Positions 24,234 through 32,397 of a stretch of DNA of 60,533 nt are shown in pieces; position 1 is the first letter of the stretch, and each line of letters opens with the position of its first letter. The notes beneath the pieces are model-generated. The model had not been told where the DNA came from and searched no databases. It saw nothing but the letters and a program-made list of their open reading frames with translations. The stretch is from an uncultured Collinsella sp. (GTDB taxonomy: Bacteria; Actinomycetota; Coriobacteriia; Coriobacteriales; Coriobacteriaceae): the NCBI GenBank assembly GCA_958407465.1, contig CATYIV010000010.1:1-60533 (forward strand), read 5' to 3'. The position numbers were made by a program, and so were the translations under genes.

Positions 24234-25997
24234 ATGGCAGATTCCACCACCGATTACAACAATCTAGATCCCTTGGGTGACGAGACGGCGGTTGTCGATG
24301 AGGTTGAGGCCGCCGTCTCGGGCGCTCGAAAGAAACCGCGTGCTGTCGATATGGTCCCCGAGGAGCCCGACGCGATGGCGCCGGACGAGGAATACCAGCT
24401 CACGCCGGCAGGTCGTCGTGAGCGCATTGGACAGATCGTTCGCCTGATCAAGAAGTACCGCGTATGGGATAACCTCACGCCGGTGCGCCTGCGTCGTCTG
24501 CTCGAAGAGCTCGGCCCCATGTTCGTCAAGATGGGGCAGATTCTCGCCAACCGTTCCGAGATTTTGCCGCAGCGGTTTTGCGACGAGCTGCGTCGCCTGC
24601 GCTCCGACGTGGAGCCTGTGCCGTACGAGGTCGTACTCAGTTGTCTGGAAGAAGAATACGGCCTGCGCCTGGGGGAGATGTTCGATGCGATCGACCCCAA
24701 CCCGCTTGGTAGCGCATCGCTCGCGCAGGTGCACCGCGCTCGTCTGGTGACGGGCGAGGACGTGGCCGTCAAGGTGCAGCGCCCCGGTGCGCAGCAGGTT
24801 ATGGCACAGGACATCGATATCATCCGCTCGGTGGTGCGTATCGTTTCCAAGTTCGTCAACACCGATCAATTCGTTGACCTGCACGGCGTGGTCGAGGAGC
24901 TGTGGACCTCGTTTCGCGAGGAGACCAACTTTTTGGCCGAGGCCAAAAACCTCAACGACTTCTACGAGTTCCATAAGAGCGTTCATGGCGTGACGTGCCC
25001 TAAATCCTATCTGGACCTGTGCACCGAGCACGTGGTGGTTATGGACTACGTCGACGGCATTTCGATCGCCGATCCCGAACGCTTGGTGGCCGAGGGCTAT
25101 GACTTGGAAAAGATCGGTGCCGCGATTGTCGAGGACTACTCGACGCAGGTGCTCGACGACGGCTTTTTCCATGCCGACCCGCATGCGGGAAACATCATCC
25201 TCAAGGACGGCATCGTTTACTTTATCGACTTGGGTATGGTCGGACGCATGTCGAGCCACGACCGCGGTATCGTCAAGGACATGATTTTCGCCGTGGCCGA
25301 GGGCGACGTGCCCAAGCTCAAGGATTCGCTCATGCGCTTCGCCGTGACGCGTGGCGACTCGGCCGAGCTCGATCATTCAGCGTTTTTGTCCGATTTGGAC
25401 TTTATCGTGGCTGACTTTGCGGGCCTTGACCTTAAGGACCTAGATATCGGCGAGTTTTTGACCTCGCTGTTAAACCTCGCGCGCAAAAATGACGTTGAGC
25501 TGCCGAGCGTGGTGACGATGTTCGCCCGCGGCATGGTGACGCTCGAGGGCCTGCTGACCGAGTACATGCCCGACGTCAACATGATCCAGATCATTCAGGC
25601 ACACATCAAAAACGAGAAGAGCACCTATGCGCGCGTGCGCGATATGAGTCGCGACTTTGCGGCGAGCAGTTATCGCGCGGCGAAGGGCTCACTCGAGGCG
25701 GCTGAGTATCTGGGCCTGGCTTCGCGTATGCTCACACGCGGCCAGCTTAAGGTGAACACGCAGATCATGAGCAGCGATAAGGCGCTGCGACAGCTGGGTG
25801 GGATTATCGACCGCATGTCGATGGCTATCGTTATCGCCGGTCTGTTTATCGGTTCGTCGGTGGTGTACTACGCGCGCATCGAGCCGGTTGTGTTTGGTAT
25901 CCCGGTCATTGGCTTTATGGGCTACGTGAGCGCGCTGGTGCTGGCACTTATGCTGGGCCGCAATATCTGGCTCAACAGCCACGGCGGCAAGCACTAG
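24234..25997 (+). CDS. ABC1/UbiB (AarF) family atypical kinase
   Basis: A 587-aa protein of the UbiB/ADCK family. Visible motifs: the KxGQ-type segment FVKMGQILANRSE near residue 97, the family AxxV-type loop LGSASLAQVHRA with VAVKVQRPG near 160-185, HADPHAGN near 315 and YFIDLGMVG near 330. Two hydrophobic helices at the C terminus (about 525-580) anchor it to the membrane. UbiB-like proteins bind isoprenoid lipids and have weak ATPase activity. In organisms without ubiquinone the partner pathway is unknown. It is probably cotranscribed with the phasin-like gene. Confidence 0.92.
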   Translation: MADSTTDYNNLDPLGDETAVVDEVEAAVSGARKKPRAVDMVPEEPDAMAPDEEYQLTPAGRRERIGQIVRLIKKYRVWDNLTPVRLRRLLEELGPMFVKMGQILANRSEILPQRFCDELRRLRSDVEPVPYEVVLSCLEEEYGLRLGEMFDAIDPNPLGSASLAQVHRARLVTGEDVAVKVQRPGAQQVMAQDIDIIRSVVRIVSKFVNTDQFVDLHGVVEELWTSFREETNFLAEAKNLNDFYEFHKSVHGVTCPKSYLDLCTEHVVVMDYVDGISIADPERLVAEGYDLEKIGAAIVEDYSTQVLDDGFFHADPHAGNIILKDGIVYFIDLGMVGRMSSHDRGIVKDMIFAVAEGDVPKLKDSLMRFAVTRGDSAELDHSAFLSDLDFIVADFAGLDLKDLDIGEFLTSLLNLARKNDVELPSVVTMFARGMVTLEGLLTEYMPDVNMIQIIQAHIKNEKSTYARVRDMSRDFAASSYRAAKGSLEAAEYLGLASRMLTRGQLKVNTQIMSSDKALRQLGGIIDRMSMAIVIAGLFIGSSVVYYARIEPVVFGIPVIGFMGYVSALVLALMLGRNIWLNSHGGKH

Positions 25998-26048
25998 AGT
26001 CTGCGACCGTCACCGCATTTTCCTATCGCAAACAATAGCTTTTACCTT

Positions 26049-26076
26049 GGGCTTCGCCTGCGTGCGAGGCCCTTTT
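26049..26076 (+). terminator. Probable terminator of the UbiB-type gene
   Basis: GGGCTTCGC pairs with GCGAGGCCC and is followed by TTTTGCG, just before the riboswitch region. Confidence 0.55.
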
Positions 26077-26097
26077 GCGTGATAGCATATTGACGGT

Positions 26098-26320
26098 ATT
26101 AATCGATGGCCTAGATGGTGGTGTGGAGACGCACGAATGCGCGGTTTTCCTGCGCGTTTGGGAGAATCGGGGTGCAAGTCCCCGGCTGTACCAGTAACCG
26201 TAATTCCTCTTGGCTCGGGATGCTCGCGTCGCAGATCGGACGACGTGCCCGAGCCGTTAAGGTTAAGTCGGATCGCCTCCCATCTTGCACGTTGCCGCGG
26301 CGTATGCCGCCGGTGTGCAT
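26098..26320 (+). promoter_or_regulatory. Cobalamin riboswitch
   Basis: The conserved core is readable: GGGAGAATCGGGGTGCAAG then TCCCCGGCTGTACC and AGTAACCG (26161-26200), and the distal B12-box-like AGTCGGATCGCCTCCCATC (26266-26284). The paired arms between (GGCTCGGG...CCCGAGCC, 26212 and 26247) form the expected central stem. Downstream, GCGGC gtat GCCGC (26296-26309) and the G-rich ribosome site suggest control of translation. It should lower expression of the following surface-protein genes when adenosylcobalamin is plentiful. Confidence 0.88.
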
Positions 26321-26346
26321 AGGGCTCTGGAGGGAAGGGGACCCCG

Positions 26347-29300
26347 ATGGGGGAACTCGAGCGCAACATGCGCGATGACGTGGGGCAGCCTCAAGGCAAC
26401 GCTCCAAGTACAGACAATGGGGGACAAATGGATATGTTTGAGGACGAGCGTGAGCGCGCCTCGTTGCATCGTCGTGGCGCGATTGCACGCGGTGTAGCCA
26501 AGCGCGGCCTGGTGGCATTCCTGGCCTTCGCGATGGCCTTTGGCACCACGCCGGCTCAACTGTGGGCCGAGGGCGCCGAGGGCATTGCCGAGGCTGTGGC
26601 TCAGGCTGCGACGCCGGGCGAGGACGCAGCGCTTGCGGGCGGTACCGCCGAGCAGAGCGGCACCGAGGTCTCGGATTCCGAGGGCGCGCCTGCAGCTAGT
26701 GCCGCCACAACAGAGGCAGCAACTGGCGACGAAGGCTCGGCGACGGGGGAGAGCCCTGCTACGAGCGAGCAGTCTTCGACGACATCCGCTGGCCAAGCAG
26801 GATCTGCCGCCGCGACTGCCGTCCAGACGGAGAACCCGACAGAAACCGGCGATGTCGCCAAGAAGCAAGTCGAGGTCTCGTTCTCGATTATCGGCACCGA
26901 TGCCGACGGCAAGGCTCAGACCTGGGTGGCACCCACGCAGCTCAAGCTCGACGAGGGCGCGACGGCTGCGGATGCCTTCGTTAAGCTGCAGCAGAAGACG
27001 GGCTTCAAGGCAGACTACGATCCGAACACGGCATACGGTTTCTACCTCAAAAGCATCACATCCCCGAGCGATGGCCGTACGCTTGCCTTCGATCCGACGA
27101 CTTATGCCTTCTGGCAGCTGTTCGTCGACGGTGCGTCTTCCTCGGTTGGCGCGAGCAGCGTTAAGCTCACCCAGGGGCAGAAGGTTGAGTTTGCCTATAC
27201 GGCTGGTAGCGCGTCCCCTGTCGTTAAGGACCAGGTTGCCGCAAATGTGACCGTCATTGGTCGCGATGCCCAGGGCAAGACTCAGGCTTGGGTCGATAAC
27301 GCGCAGTATGTGGTGACGTCCGGCTCGAGCGCGCTTGATCTTACGAAGGTCGCACTCGAGGCGAACGACATTGACGCCGTTGCTGCGGGCTCCTTCATTC
27401 TGAGCCTTAAGTACAACGGTGTTGAGCTGGGTACGCCCCAAGATTATTCGACCTATTGGCAGCTGTTCATCAACGGCAAGTCGAGTGACTATACGGCGGA
27501 CAATGTCACCATCCATGCCGGCGATACCGTTACGTGGTTCTACGGTGGCTGGGGTGACCAGCTGCCCTCCGATTCTGTCCATGCTTCTGTTCAGGTTCTC
27601 GGTAAGGACAAGGACGGCAAGCAGCAGGTTTGGGCTTCGACGGGCCAGACGAGTCTCAAGGCAGGCTCCACTGCCAAGGATCTCCTTGAGCAGACCGGCC
27701 TTAAGCTCGATGCTAGCGAATCGTCTTGGGGCTGGTTCCTCAACGGCATTTATTCGCCGTTCGATGGTAAGTCCTATGGCTGGGATGCTGCGACCAATAG
27801 CTATTGGCGCTTCTACGTAAATGGCAAGTTCGCCGACGTTGGCGCCGGTGCCTACGAGCTCCATGAGGGCGATGCCGTCACCTTTATGTATGGTGCTGAC
27901 GCCGATGCCCTTCCTGGCCAGGTTCTTGGGTCTGTCGATGTTATCGGTCCCGATGTCAACGGCAACAATGCTCGCTGGGGCTCGGCAAGCAACGTTTCTC
28001 TGCCCGAAGGCTCTACTGCCCAGAACCTTATTGAGACGGTTCTGAAGGCCAAGGGCGTTACGTACAACGGCTCCCAGAGTGGTGAGTACTGGTTCCTCAA
28101 TTCCATCAACTCGCCATTCGAAGACGAGACGTACGGCTATGATGGTGCGACCAACAAATATTGGCACCTGTATATCAATGGAGAGCCCTCCTTACTCTGC
28201 GCTAATCAGATTACGCTCAAGAGCGGCGATAAGGTCACACTTGCCTATACCACCGACGATTCGGCCATGCCCGATCCCGACAAGATTGTCGTGGACCCGG
28301 GTGCGACGACTCCTGATTGGGATGCCGAGTGGGCCGGCTACGGCAACAGTGGCAACGGTTCGACCGTAACGGATGCCAAGACGCCTGCGCAGGCCGCCGG
28401 TCTTAAGTGGGCCTTCGATTGGAAGGCCGAGTCTGGTCAGCAGTATGCCAACTGCAGCGAGCCTGTCATTGCTAACGGCTTTGTGTACATCGCGACCGAG
28501 AACGAGCTCATTAAGATCGATTCGTCCACGGGCAAAAAGGTTGCCTCTGCGCCGCTTGCCTCCAAGGTGAGCTATACCTCTCGTCCGATCTATACCAATG
28601 GCCTTATCATCGTTCCGCTCAACGGCGGTGCGGTCCAGGCGATTACTGCAGACAAGCTGATCTGCAAGTGGCTGACGCCTGGTTTGACGGACTTGACGCA
28701 GAGCTCCTGCACCGTCGTTTCGGACGGCGAGTACGTCTATGTAGGCTCGGTCGATATTTCGTATGACGAGAATTACAATGCGACCTACGGCAGCGGCTCC
28801 TTTGCGCGCATTAAGATTGCCACGGGCGAAGTTTCTTGGCAGAACATCGACCCTGCCGAGGGCTATTACTGGACTGGTGCGGCTTTGACGGATAAGTATG
28901 CCATCGTTCCTACGAGCGCAGGTACGCTTAAGTGCATTGATAAGGCAACGGGTGATGTCGTTTCGACCATGAAGCTCGGCGCCCTTGCGAACGCTGACTG
29001 CGTCGCCGATCCGTCCAATGGCTCGACCTTCTATCAGATGACGCACGACGGAAAGCTCCATGTGATTTCGCTTTCGGCGAAGGGCGTGCTGAGTGAACAG
29101 AAGACGGTTGATCTGGGCCTTACGAATAATCTGAGCGCCCCTGCGGTGTCTGGTGACAATCTGATTGTCGGCGGACAGACGGCTACTGGCTCTGCTCTGG
29201 TTCTCTATAACCTGAAGACGGGTAAGACCACGATGGTCGCTGCTGCCGACGGCAAGGCGCTGCCGGCTGGCCTCAACGGTATTGCTGCTACTCCGCTGGT

Positions 29301-30225
29301 GAGTGTTCAGGGCGGCAAGACCTATGTGTACTTCACCGTTAACAACGCGGATAGCAAGGATTACGTCAACTACTCTGCTGGTGGTGGCGTGTATCGCTAT
29401 ACGCTCGGCGATGCAGAGGCGACGCAGATTTATGATGCGGCTGGCCATTACCAGTACTGTGACTCTCCGGTCATTGCCGATGCTTCTGGCAATCTCTACT
29501 ACATTAATGATTCGGGCACGCTGTTTAAACTTGGAGCTGTCGAGTCTTGGACGGTTGCCTTTAACTCCAACGGCGGGTCTGCTTGCGACACTAAGTTTGT
29601 TGCTACGGCCGATGGCAAGCTGGTCAAGCCGGCCGATCCGACGCGCGATGGCTACACTTTCGGCGGTTGGTATACCGATGAGGCTTGCACGCAGGCGTAT
29701 GACTTTAGCACGCCGGTGACGGCCGATCTGACGCTGTATGCCAAGTGGACCAAGAATGCCGTTAACCCTGGCGGTAATGGCGGCGCTGGTTCGAATGGCG
29801 GCGGCGGTTCTGGTACCGGTACTGGTTCCGGCACTGGCGCTGGCACTGGCACGGGTTCCGGCTCCGGCTCGAAGGGCGGCGCTGTCGCCCCGGGTCATAA
29901 GCCGACGACCAAGACGACGGTGTCGACCAAGACCGAGACCAAGGACAACAAGTCCGACAAGAAGGACTCCGATAAGTCCGATAAGAAGGACGAGAAGAAG
30001 TCTGACAAGAAGTCTGACAAGAAGGACAGCAAGTCCGACAAGAAGTCCGACAAGAAGTCCGATTCCAAGTCCGATACGGGTGCTGCTTCCACGACCACTG
30101 CTAAGAAGTCCTCTAGTGCTTCCGAGCAGGAGACTGGCACCAACCCGCTCGCCATTGTTGGCGTTGCCGCCGGCGTCATCGGTCTCGCCATCGTCGGCGT
30201 GTTCGTGTTCACCAAACGTCGGTAG
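26347..30225 (+). CDS. Membrane-anchored surface protein with four DUF4430 domains and a beta-propeller
   Basis: A 1292-aa exported protein under a cobalamin riboswitch. After a long charged N-region comes a signal helix (near 50-68, GLVAFLAFAMAFGTTPAQLW) and a Thr/Ser/Glu-rich linker. Four DUF4430 (transcobalamin C-terminal-like) domains follow at about 174-290, 296-405, 411-518 and 527-638, each with the Y/F-W-x-L/F-Y/F-V/I-N/D-G strand (for example YWHLYINGE). A PQQ-type beta-propeller spans about 687-1065. An InlB-type repeat (GYTFGGWYTDEAC) lies near 1067-1137. A Gly-rich and then Lys-Ser-Asp repeat stalk leads to a C-terminal membrane helix and KRR stop. No LPXTG is seen. The likely role is corrinoid or corrinoid-protein binding on the cell surface. 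The ATG follows GGAGGGAAGGGG. Confidence 0.88.
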   Translation: MGELERNMRDDVGQPQGNAPSTDNGGQMDMFEDERERASLHRRGAIARGVAKRGLVAFLAFAMAFGTTPAQLWAEGAEGIAEAVAQAATPGEDAALAGGTAEQSGTEVSDSEGAPAASAATTEAATGDEGSATGESPATSEQSSTTSAGQAGSAAATAVQTENPTETGDVAKKQVEVSFSIIGTDADGKAQTWVAPTQLKLDEGATAADAFVKLQQKTGFKADYDPNTAYGFYLKSITSPSDGRTLAFDPTTYAFWQLFVDGASSSVGASSVKLTQGQKVEFAYTAGSASPVVKDQVAANVTVIGRDAQGKTQAWVDNAQYVVTSGSSALDLTKVALEANDIDAVAAGSFILSLKYNGVELGTPQDYSTYWQLFINGKSSDYTADNVTIHAGDTVTWFYGGWGDQLPSDSVHASVQVLGKDKDGKQQVWASTGQTSLKAGSTAKDLLEQTGLKLDASESSWGWFLNGIYSPFDGKSYGWDAATNSYWRFYVNGKFADVGAGAYELHEGDAVTFMYGADADALPGQVLGSVDVIGPDVNGNNARWGSASNVSLPEGSTAQNLIETVLKAKGVTYNGSQSGEYWFLNSINSPFEDETYGYDGATNKYWHLYINGEPSLLCANQITLKSGDKVTLAYTTDDSAMPDPDKIVVDPGATTPDWDAEWAGYGNSGNGSTVTDAKTPAQAAGLKWAFDWKAESGQQYANCSEPVIANGFVYIATENELIKIDSSTGKKVASAPLASKVSYTSRPIYTNGLIIVPLNGGAVQAITADKLICKWLTPGLTDLTQSSCTVVSDGEYVYVGSVDISYDENYNATYGSGSFARIKIATGEVSWQNIDPAEGYYWTGAALTDKYAIVPTSAGTLKCIDKATGDVVSTMKLGALANADCVADPSNGSTFYQMTHDGKLHVISLSAKGVLSEQKTVDLGLTNNLSAPAVSGDNLIVGGQTATGSALVLYNLKTGKTTMVAAADGKALPAGLNGIAATPLVSVQGGKTYVYFTVNNADSKDYVNYSAGGGVYRYTLGDAEATQIYDAAGHYQYCDSPVIADASGNLYYINDSGTLFKLGAVESWTVAFNSNGGSACDTKFVATADGKLVKPADPTRDGYTFGGWYTDEACTQAYDFSTPVTADLTLYAKWTKNAVNPGGNGGAGSNGGGGSGTGTGSGTGAGTGTGSGSGSKGGAVAPGHKPTTKTTVSTKTETKDNKSDKKDSDKSDKKDEKKSDKKSDKKDSKSDKKSDKKSDSKSDTGAASTTTAKKSSSASEQETGTNPLAIVGVAAGVIGLAIVGVFVFTKRR
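29938..30075 (+). repeat. Lys-Ser-Asp coding repeat
   Basis: Tandem short units coding SDKK and related forms inside the preceding gene, about 45 residues. The strong charge suggests a wall-spanning stalk. The repetition makes length change by slippage likely. Confidence 0.8.
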
Positions 30226-31137
30226 GTGAGGGCTGTGTCCAATAAATCCAAGGACGCTGACCCCAAGCAACCAGATTCCTCGTTCATTCAGTTCGACGAT
30301 GCAAAGCAACAGGGCGCCGCTTCGGCGGCGTCCGCCTCTCGTCGCAAGGCGCTCCTTGGCGTTCTTGCTGCCGCGTGCACCATTCTGATCGTCGTCTCGC
30401 TGGGCTTCGTCCATCCTTCCGAGAGCGGCGCCTGGTCCATCGACTGGATCGTTCAGACCGTGACGGGGGAGAGCGTCGTCGCCAAGGACACCAAGGGGTT
30501 TGGCTCGACTACGACTTCGGGCGAGGCCAGTTCCAAGGATTCCAAATCTTCGAATGATGCAAAAGACGAGCCCAAGGGTTCGAACGACGCCAAGGACGAT
30601 TCCGAGTCTTCAAACAAGGAATCGGACAAAAACTCGGATAGCAAGAAGTCCGAGGACCGGGGCGGCAAGAAGTCTGGCGATAAATCCGCTGCCCAAAATA
30701 CGGGAGCCGGTGATACTTCCAATGCGTCTGGCGGTGCTTCTTCGGGCGGTGGCCAGTCGTCTGATGGAGCCTCATCCTCTAATGGTGGAAACGCCTCCTC
30801 GGGCAGCCAAAGCGGCTCACAGGAGTCCAACTACGTTACGGTGACGGTTTCGGTCACATCGAGCGCTGTGGGCAATCCCGTGTCCTCTGGCGGCACCTTT
30901 ACCTTTAACGAAGGCGCCACCGTTTACGATGCCCTGTGCGCGCTGGGCCTTTCTGTCAACGCACACGGCTCATCGTACGGCACGTATGTTTCTGCGATTG
31001 GTGGTTTGGCCGAGAAACAGTACGGCGGCACGAGCGGCTGGATGTACTCCGTCAACGGCACAACGCCCATGACGGCCTGCAGTAACTACGTTCTCTCCAA
31101 TGGCGACAACGTCGTTTGGTATTACGTAACGGGCTAG
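30226..31137 (+). CDS. Membrane-anchored DUF4430 protein
   Basis: A 303-aa protein directly after the larger DUF4430 gene. It has a cytoplasmic head, one membrane helix near 42-62 (LLGVLAAACTILIVVSLGF), a long Ser/Asp/Lys/Gly-rich extracellular stalk (about 90-200), and a single DUF4430 domain at the C terminus (about 203-303, ending NGDNVVWYYVTG). It has the opposite topology to its neighbour, so the two may display the same type of domain at different heights. The start is GTG 30226 or GTG 30235; the latter has GGTGAGGG directly before it. It is translated from the same riboswitch-controlled message. Confidence 0.85.
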   Translation: MRAVSNKSKDADPKQPDSSFIQFDDAKQQGAASAASASRRKALLGVLAAACTILIVVSLGFVHPSESGAWSIDWIVQTVTGESVVAKDTKGFGSTTTSGEASSKDSKSSNDAKDEPKGSNDAKDDSESSNKESDKNSDSKKSEDRGGKKSGDKSAAQNTGAGDTSNASGGASSGGGQSSDGASSSNGGNASSGSQSGSQESNYVTVTVSVTSSAVGNPVSSGGTFTFNEGATVYDALCALGLSVNAHGSSYGTYVSAIGGLAEKQYGGTSGWMYSVNGTTPMTACSNYVLSNGDNVVWYYVTG

Positions 31138-31160
31138 AGGCCTCGACATAGCGCGCCAGA

Positions 31161-31197
31161 CGGGCGGTTCGGACAAACATCCGGGCCGCCCGTTTTT
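31161..31197 (+). terminator. Terminator of the DUF4430 operon
   Basis: CGGGCGGTTCGG pairs with CCGGGCCGCCCG and is followed by TTTTT. Confidence 0.85.
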
Positions 31198-31235
31198 CGT
31201 GCGAATGGGACTGGGTCGCCGGGTCTCTCGGCAAA

Positions 31236-31270
31236 CAAAAAACCGGTTGGAATGGGAATTCCAACCGGTT
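31236..31270 (-). terminator. Terminator of the GtrA gene
   Basis: AACCGGTTGGAAT 31241-31253 and its exact inverse 31258-31270 flank a four-base loop. On the minus strand TTTTTTG follows. Confidence 0.8.
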
Positions 31271-31296
31271 ATACATTCAAGCAAATAGTGAATCGA

Positions 31297-31704
31297 CTAT
31301 GACCGTGCGCCCTCGAGGAAGAAGCGGCGGCTGAAGTAGTTGTACCAGGTGACGAGGAACGTGGCGATGGCCTTCATGGCTTGGTAGCCGATGCTCAAAA
31401 ACGTGACGCCCACAAACATATACAGGTCGTTGAGGCCCAGGCCGATCACCGACAGGATGGTGAAGATCGTGAACTCACGCTTGCGGCTCATGCCTTCGCG
31501 GTGGTCGAACACGTACTTCATGCTGAGCCAGTAGTTGACCACGACGGACGTGATAAACGAAACCGTGGTGCTCATCAAAAAGTCGAGGTGGAACAGCTCG
31601 ACGAGCGCAATGAGCATGCCCCAGTCGATGCCAAAGGAGATAAGACCCACGACAGCAAACTTGAGGAACTGCTTGGTATGAGGTTGTGCCAGCGCCTTGC
31701 GCAC
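31297..31704 (-). CDS. GtrA-family membrane protein
   Basis: A 135-aa protein with four hydrophobic helices and the GtrA-family N terminus (FLKFAVVGLISFGIDWGML). The family is linked to moving lipid-linked sugars across the membrane for cell-surface polysaccharide. The segment NYWLSMKYVFDHREGMSRKREF is nearly the same as in the next GtrA gene, so the two are a tandem duplication. The start is GTG 31704 with GGATGTG before it. No glycosyltransferase gene is adjacent. Confidence 0.88.
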   Translation of the reverse strand: MRKALAQPHTKQFLKFAVVGLISFGIDWGMLIALVELFHLDFLMSTTVSFITSVVVNYWLSMKYVFDHREGMSRKREFTIFTILSVIGLGLNDLYMFVGVTFLSIGYQAMKAIATFLVTWYNYFSRRFFLEGARS

Positions 31705-31801
31705 GTAATCACATCCAATGCGTTGATGAATCGAGCAGAGGATACTTTAGAGCTTTTACAAGGGAAACGTAAGGTCTTTGCCAATAACTATATGAACTCG
31801 C

Positions 31802-31897
31802 CAAATTTTCAAGAGCTAATCCGCAAACGTTGAAAATTTGCCCGTAAACGAGCGACACCCACGGACGATACTGCGCTGAGTGCGCGTCGTCCGTGGG
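31802..31897. repeat. Two hairpins between the GtrA genes
   Basis: CAAATTTTCAA 31802-31812 pairs with TTGAAAATTTG 31830-31840. CCCACGGACGA 31858-31868 pairs with TCGTCCGTGGG 31887-31897. They fill most of the 219-base gap and may cut or process the message between the two genes. Confidence 0.6.
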
Positions 31898-31923
31898 CGC
31901 CGTAATGCTGCAGGGGTTTCGAG

Positions 31924-32319
31924 CTATTTTGTCTCGTCGCCCTCCAGGAAGATCTTTCGGGTCACAAAGTTGTAGACCATGACAAGCGCGGTGGCACAGA
32001 TCTTGGCGATATTGGCCTCGAGTCCCAGGCCGGCGTTGAGCGCCAGCACGATGCCGTCGTTGAGCACCAAACCGATCACGGACAGCACGACAAAGATGAT
32101 GAACTCGCGGCGGCGGCTCATGCCTTCCTTGTGCGCAAACACGTATTTCATGCTTGCGAGGTAGTTAAAGATGAGCGAGATGATAAAGCCGCTGGTGTTG
32201 GCGATTAGGATGTTGAGGCCCAGACCGTAGTGGAGCAGATTCATAATGCCAAAGTCGATAACCGTGGCAATGACACCGACGACGCCAAATTTCATAATCT
32301 GCGCAAGGAGCTTTTGCAT
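31924..32319 (-). CDS. GtrA-family membrane protein
   Basis: A 131-aa four-helix GtrA protein, paralogue of 31297-31704. I chose ATG 32319 because MQKLLAQ then aligns with MRKALAQ of the paralogue and AAGGCAGG lies before it. A TTG at 32382 would add 21 residues (amphipathic) and start 16 bases after the fbp stop. Likely cotranscribed with fbp. Confidence 0.87.
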   Translation of the reverse strand: MQKLLAQIMKFGVVGVIATVIDFGIMNLLHYGLGLNILIANTSGFIISLIFNYLASMKYVFAHKEGMSRRREFIIFVVLSVIGLVLNDGIVLALNAGLGLEANIAKICATALVMVYNFVTRKIFLEGDETK

Positions 32320-32397
32320 GGTACCTGCCTTAAGCTGGCGCCGAAGCGCCGCGGGGATGACAAACTTAGCAAGTTTAGCCAATCCCCGCGGGTGGTG

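Noticed and set aside
29938..30075. Tandem short repeats considered as a CRISPR-like array
   Set aside because: Units are irregular, have no spacers and code in frame for a Lys-Ser-Asp stalk.
30130..30225. LPXTG sorting signal at the end of the 1292-aa DUF4430 protein
   Set aside because: No LPXTG or LAXTG motif precedes the hydrophobic helix; only ETGTNP is seen, so membrane anchoring is the safer reading.
28192..30414. Long minus-strand frame (740 codons) opposite the DUF4430 gene
   Set aside because: Low-complexity Arg/Leu/Gly composition that mirrors the plus-strand repeats; no ribosome site or family signature.
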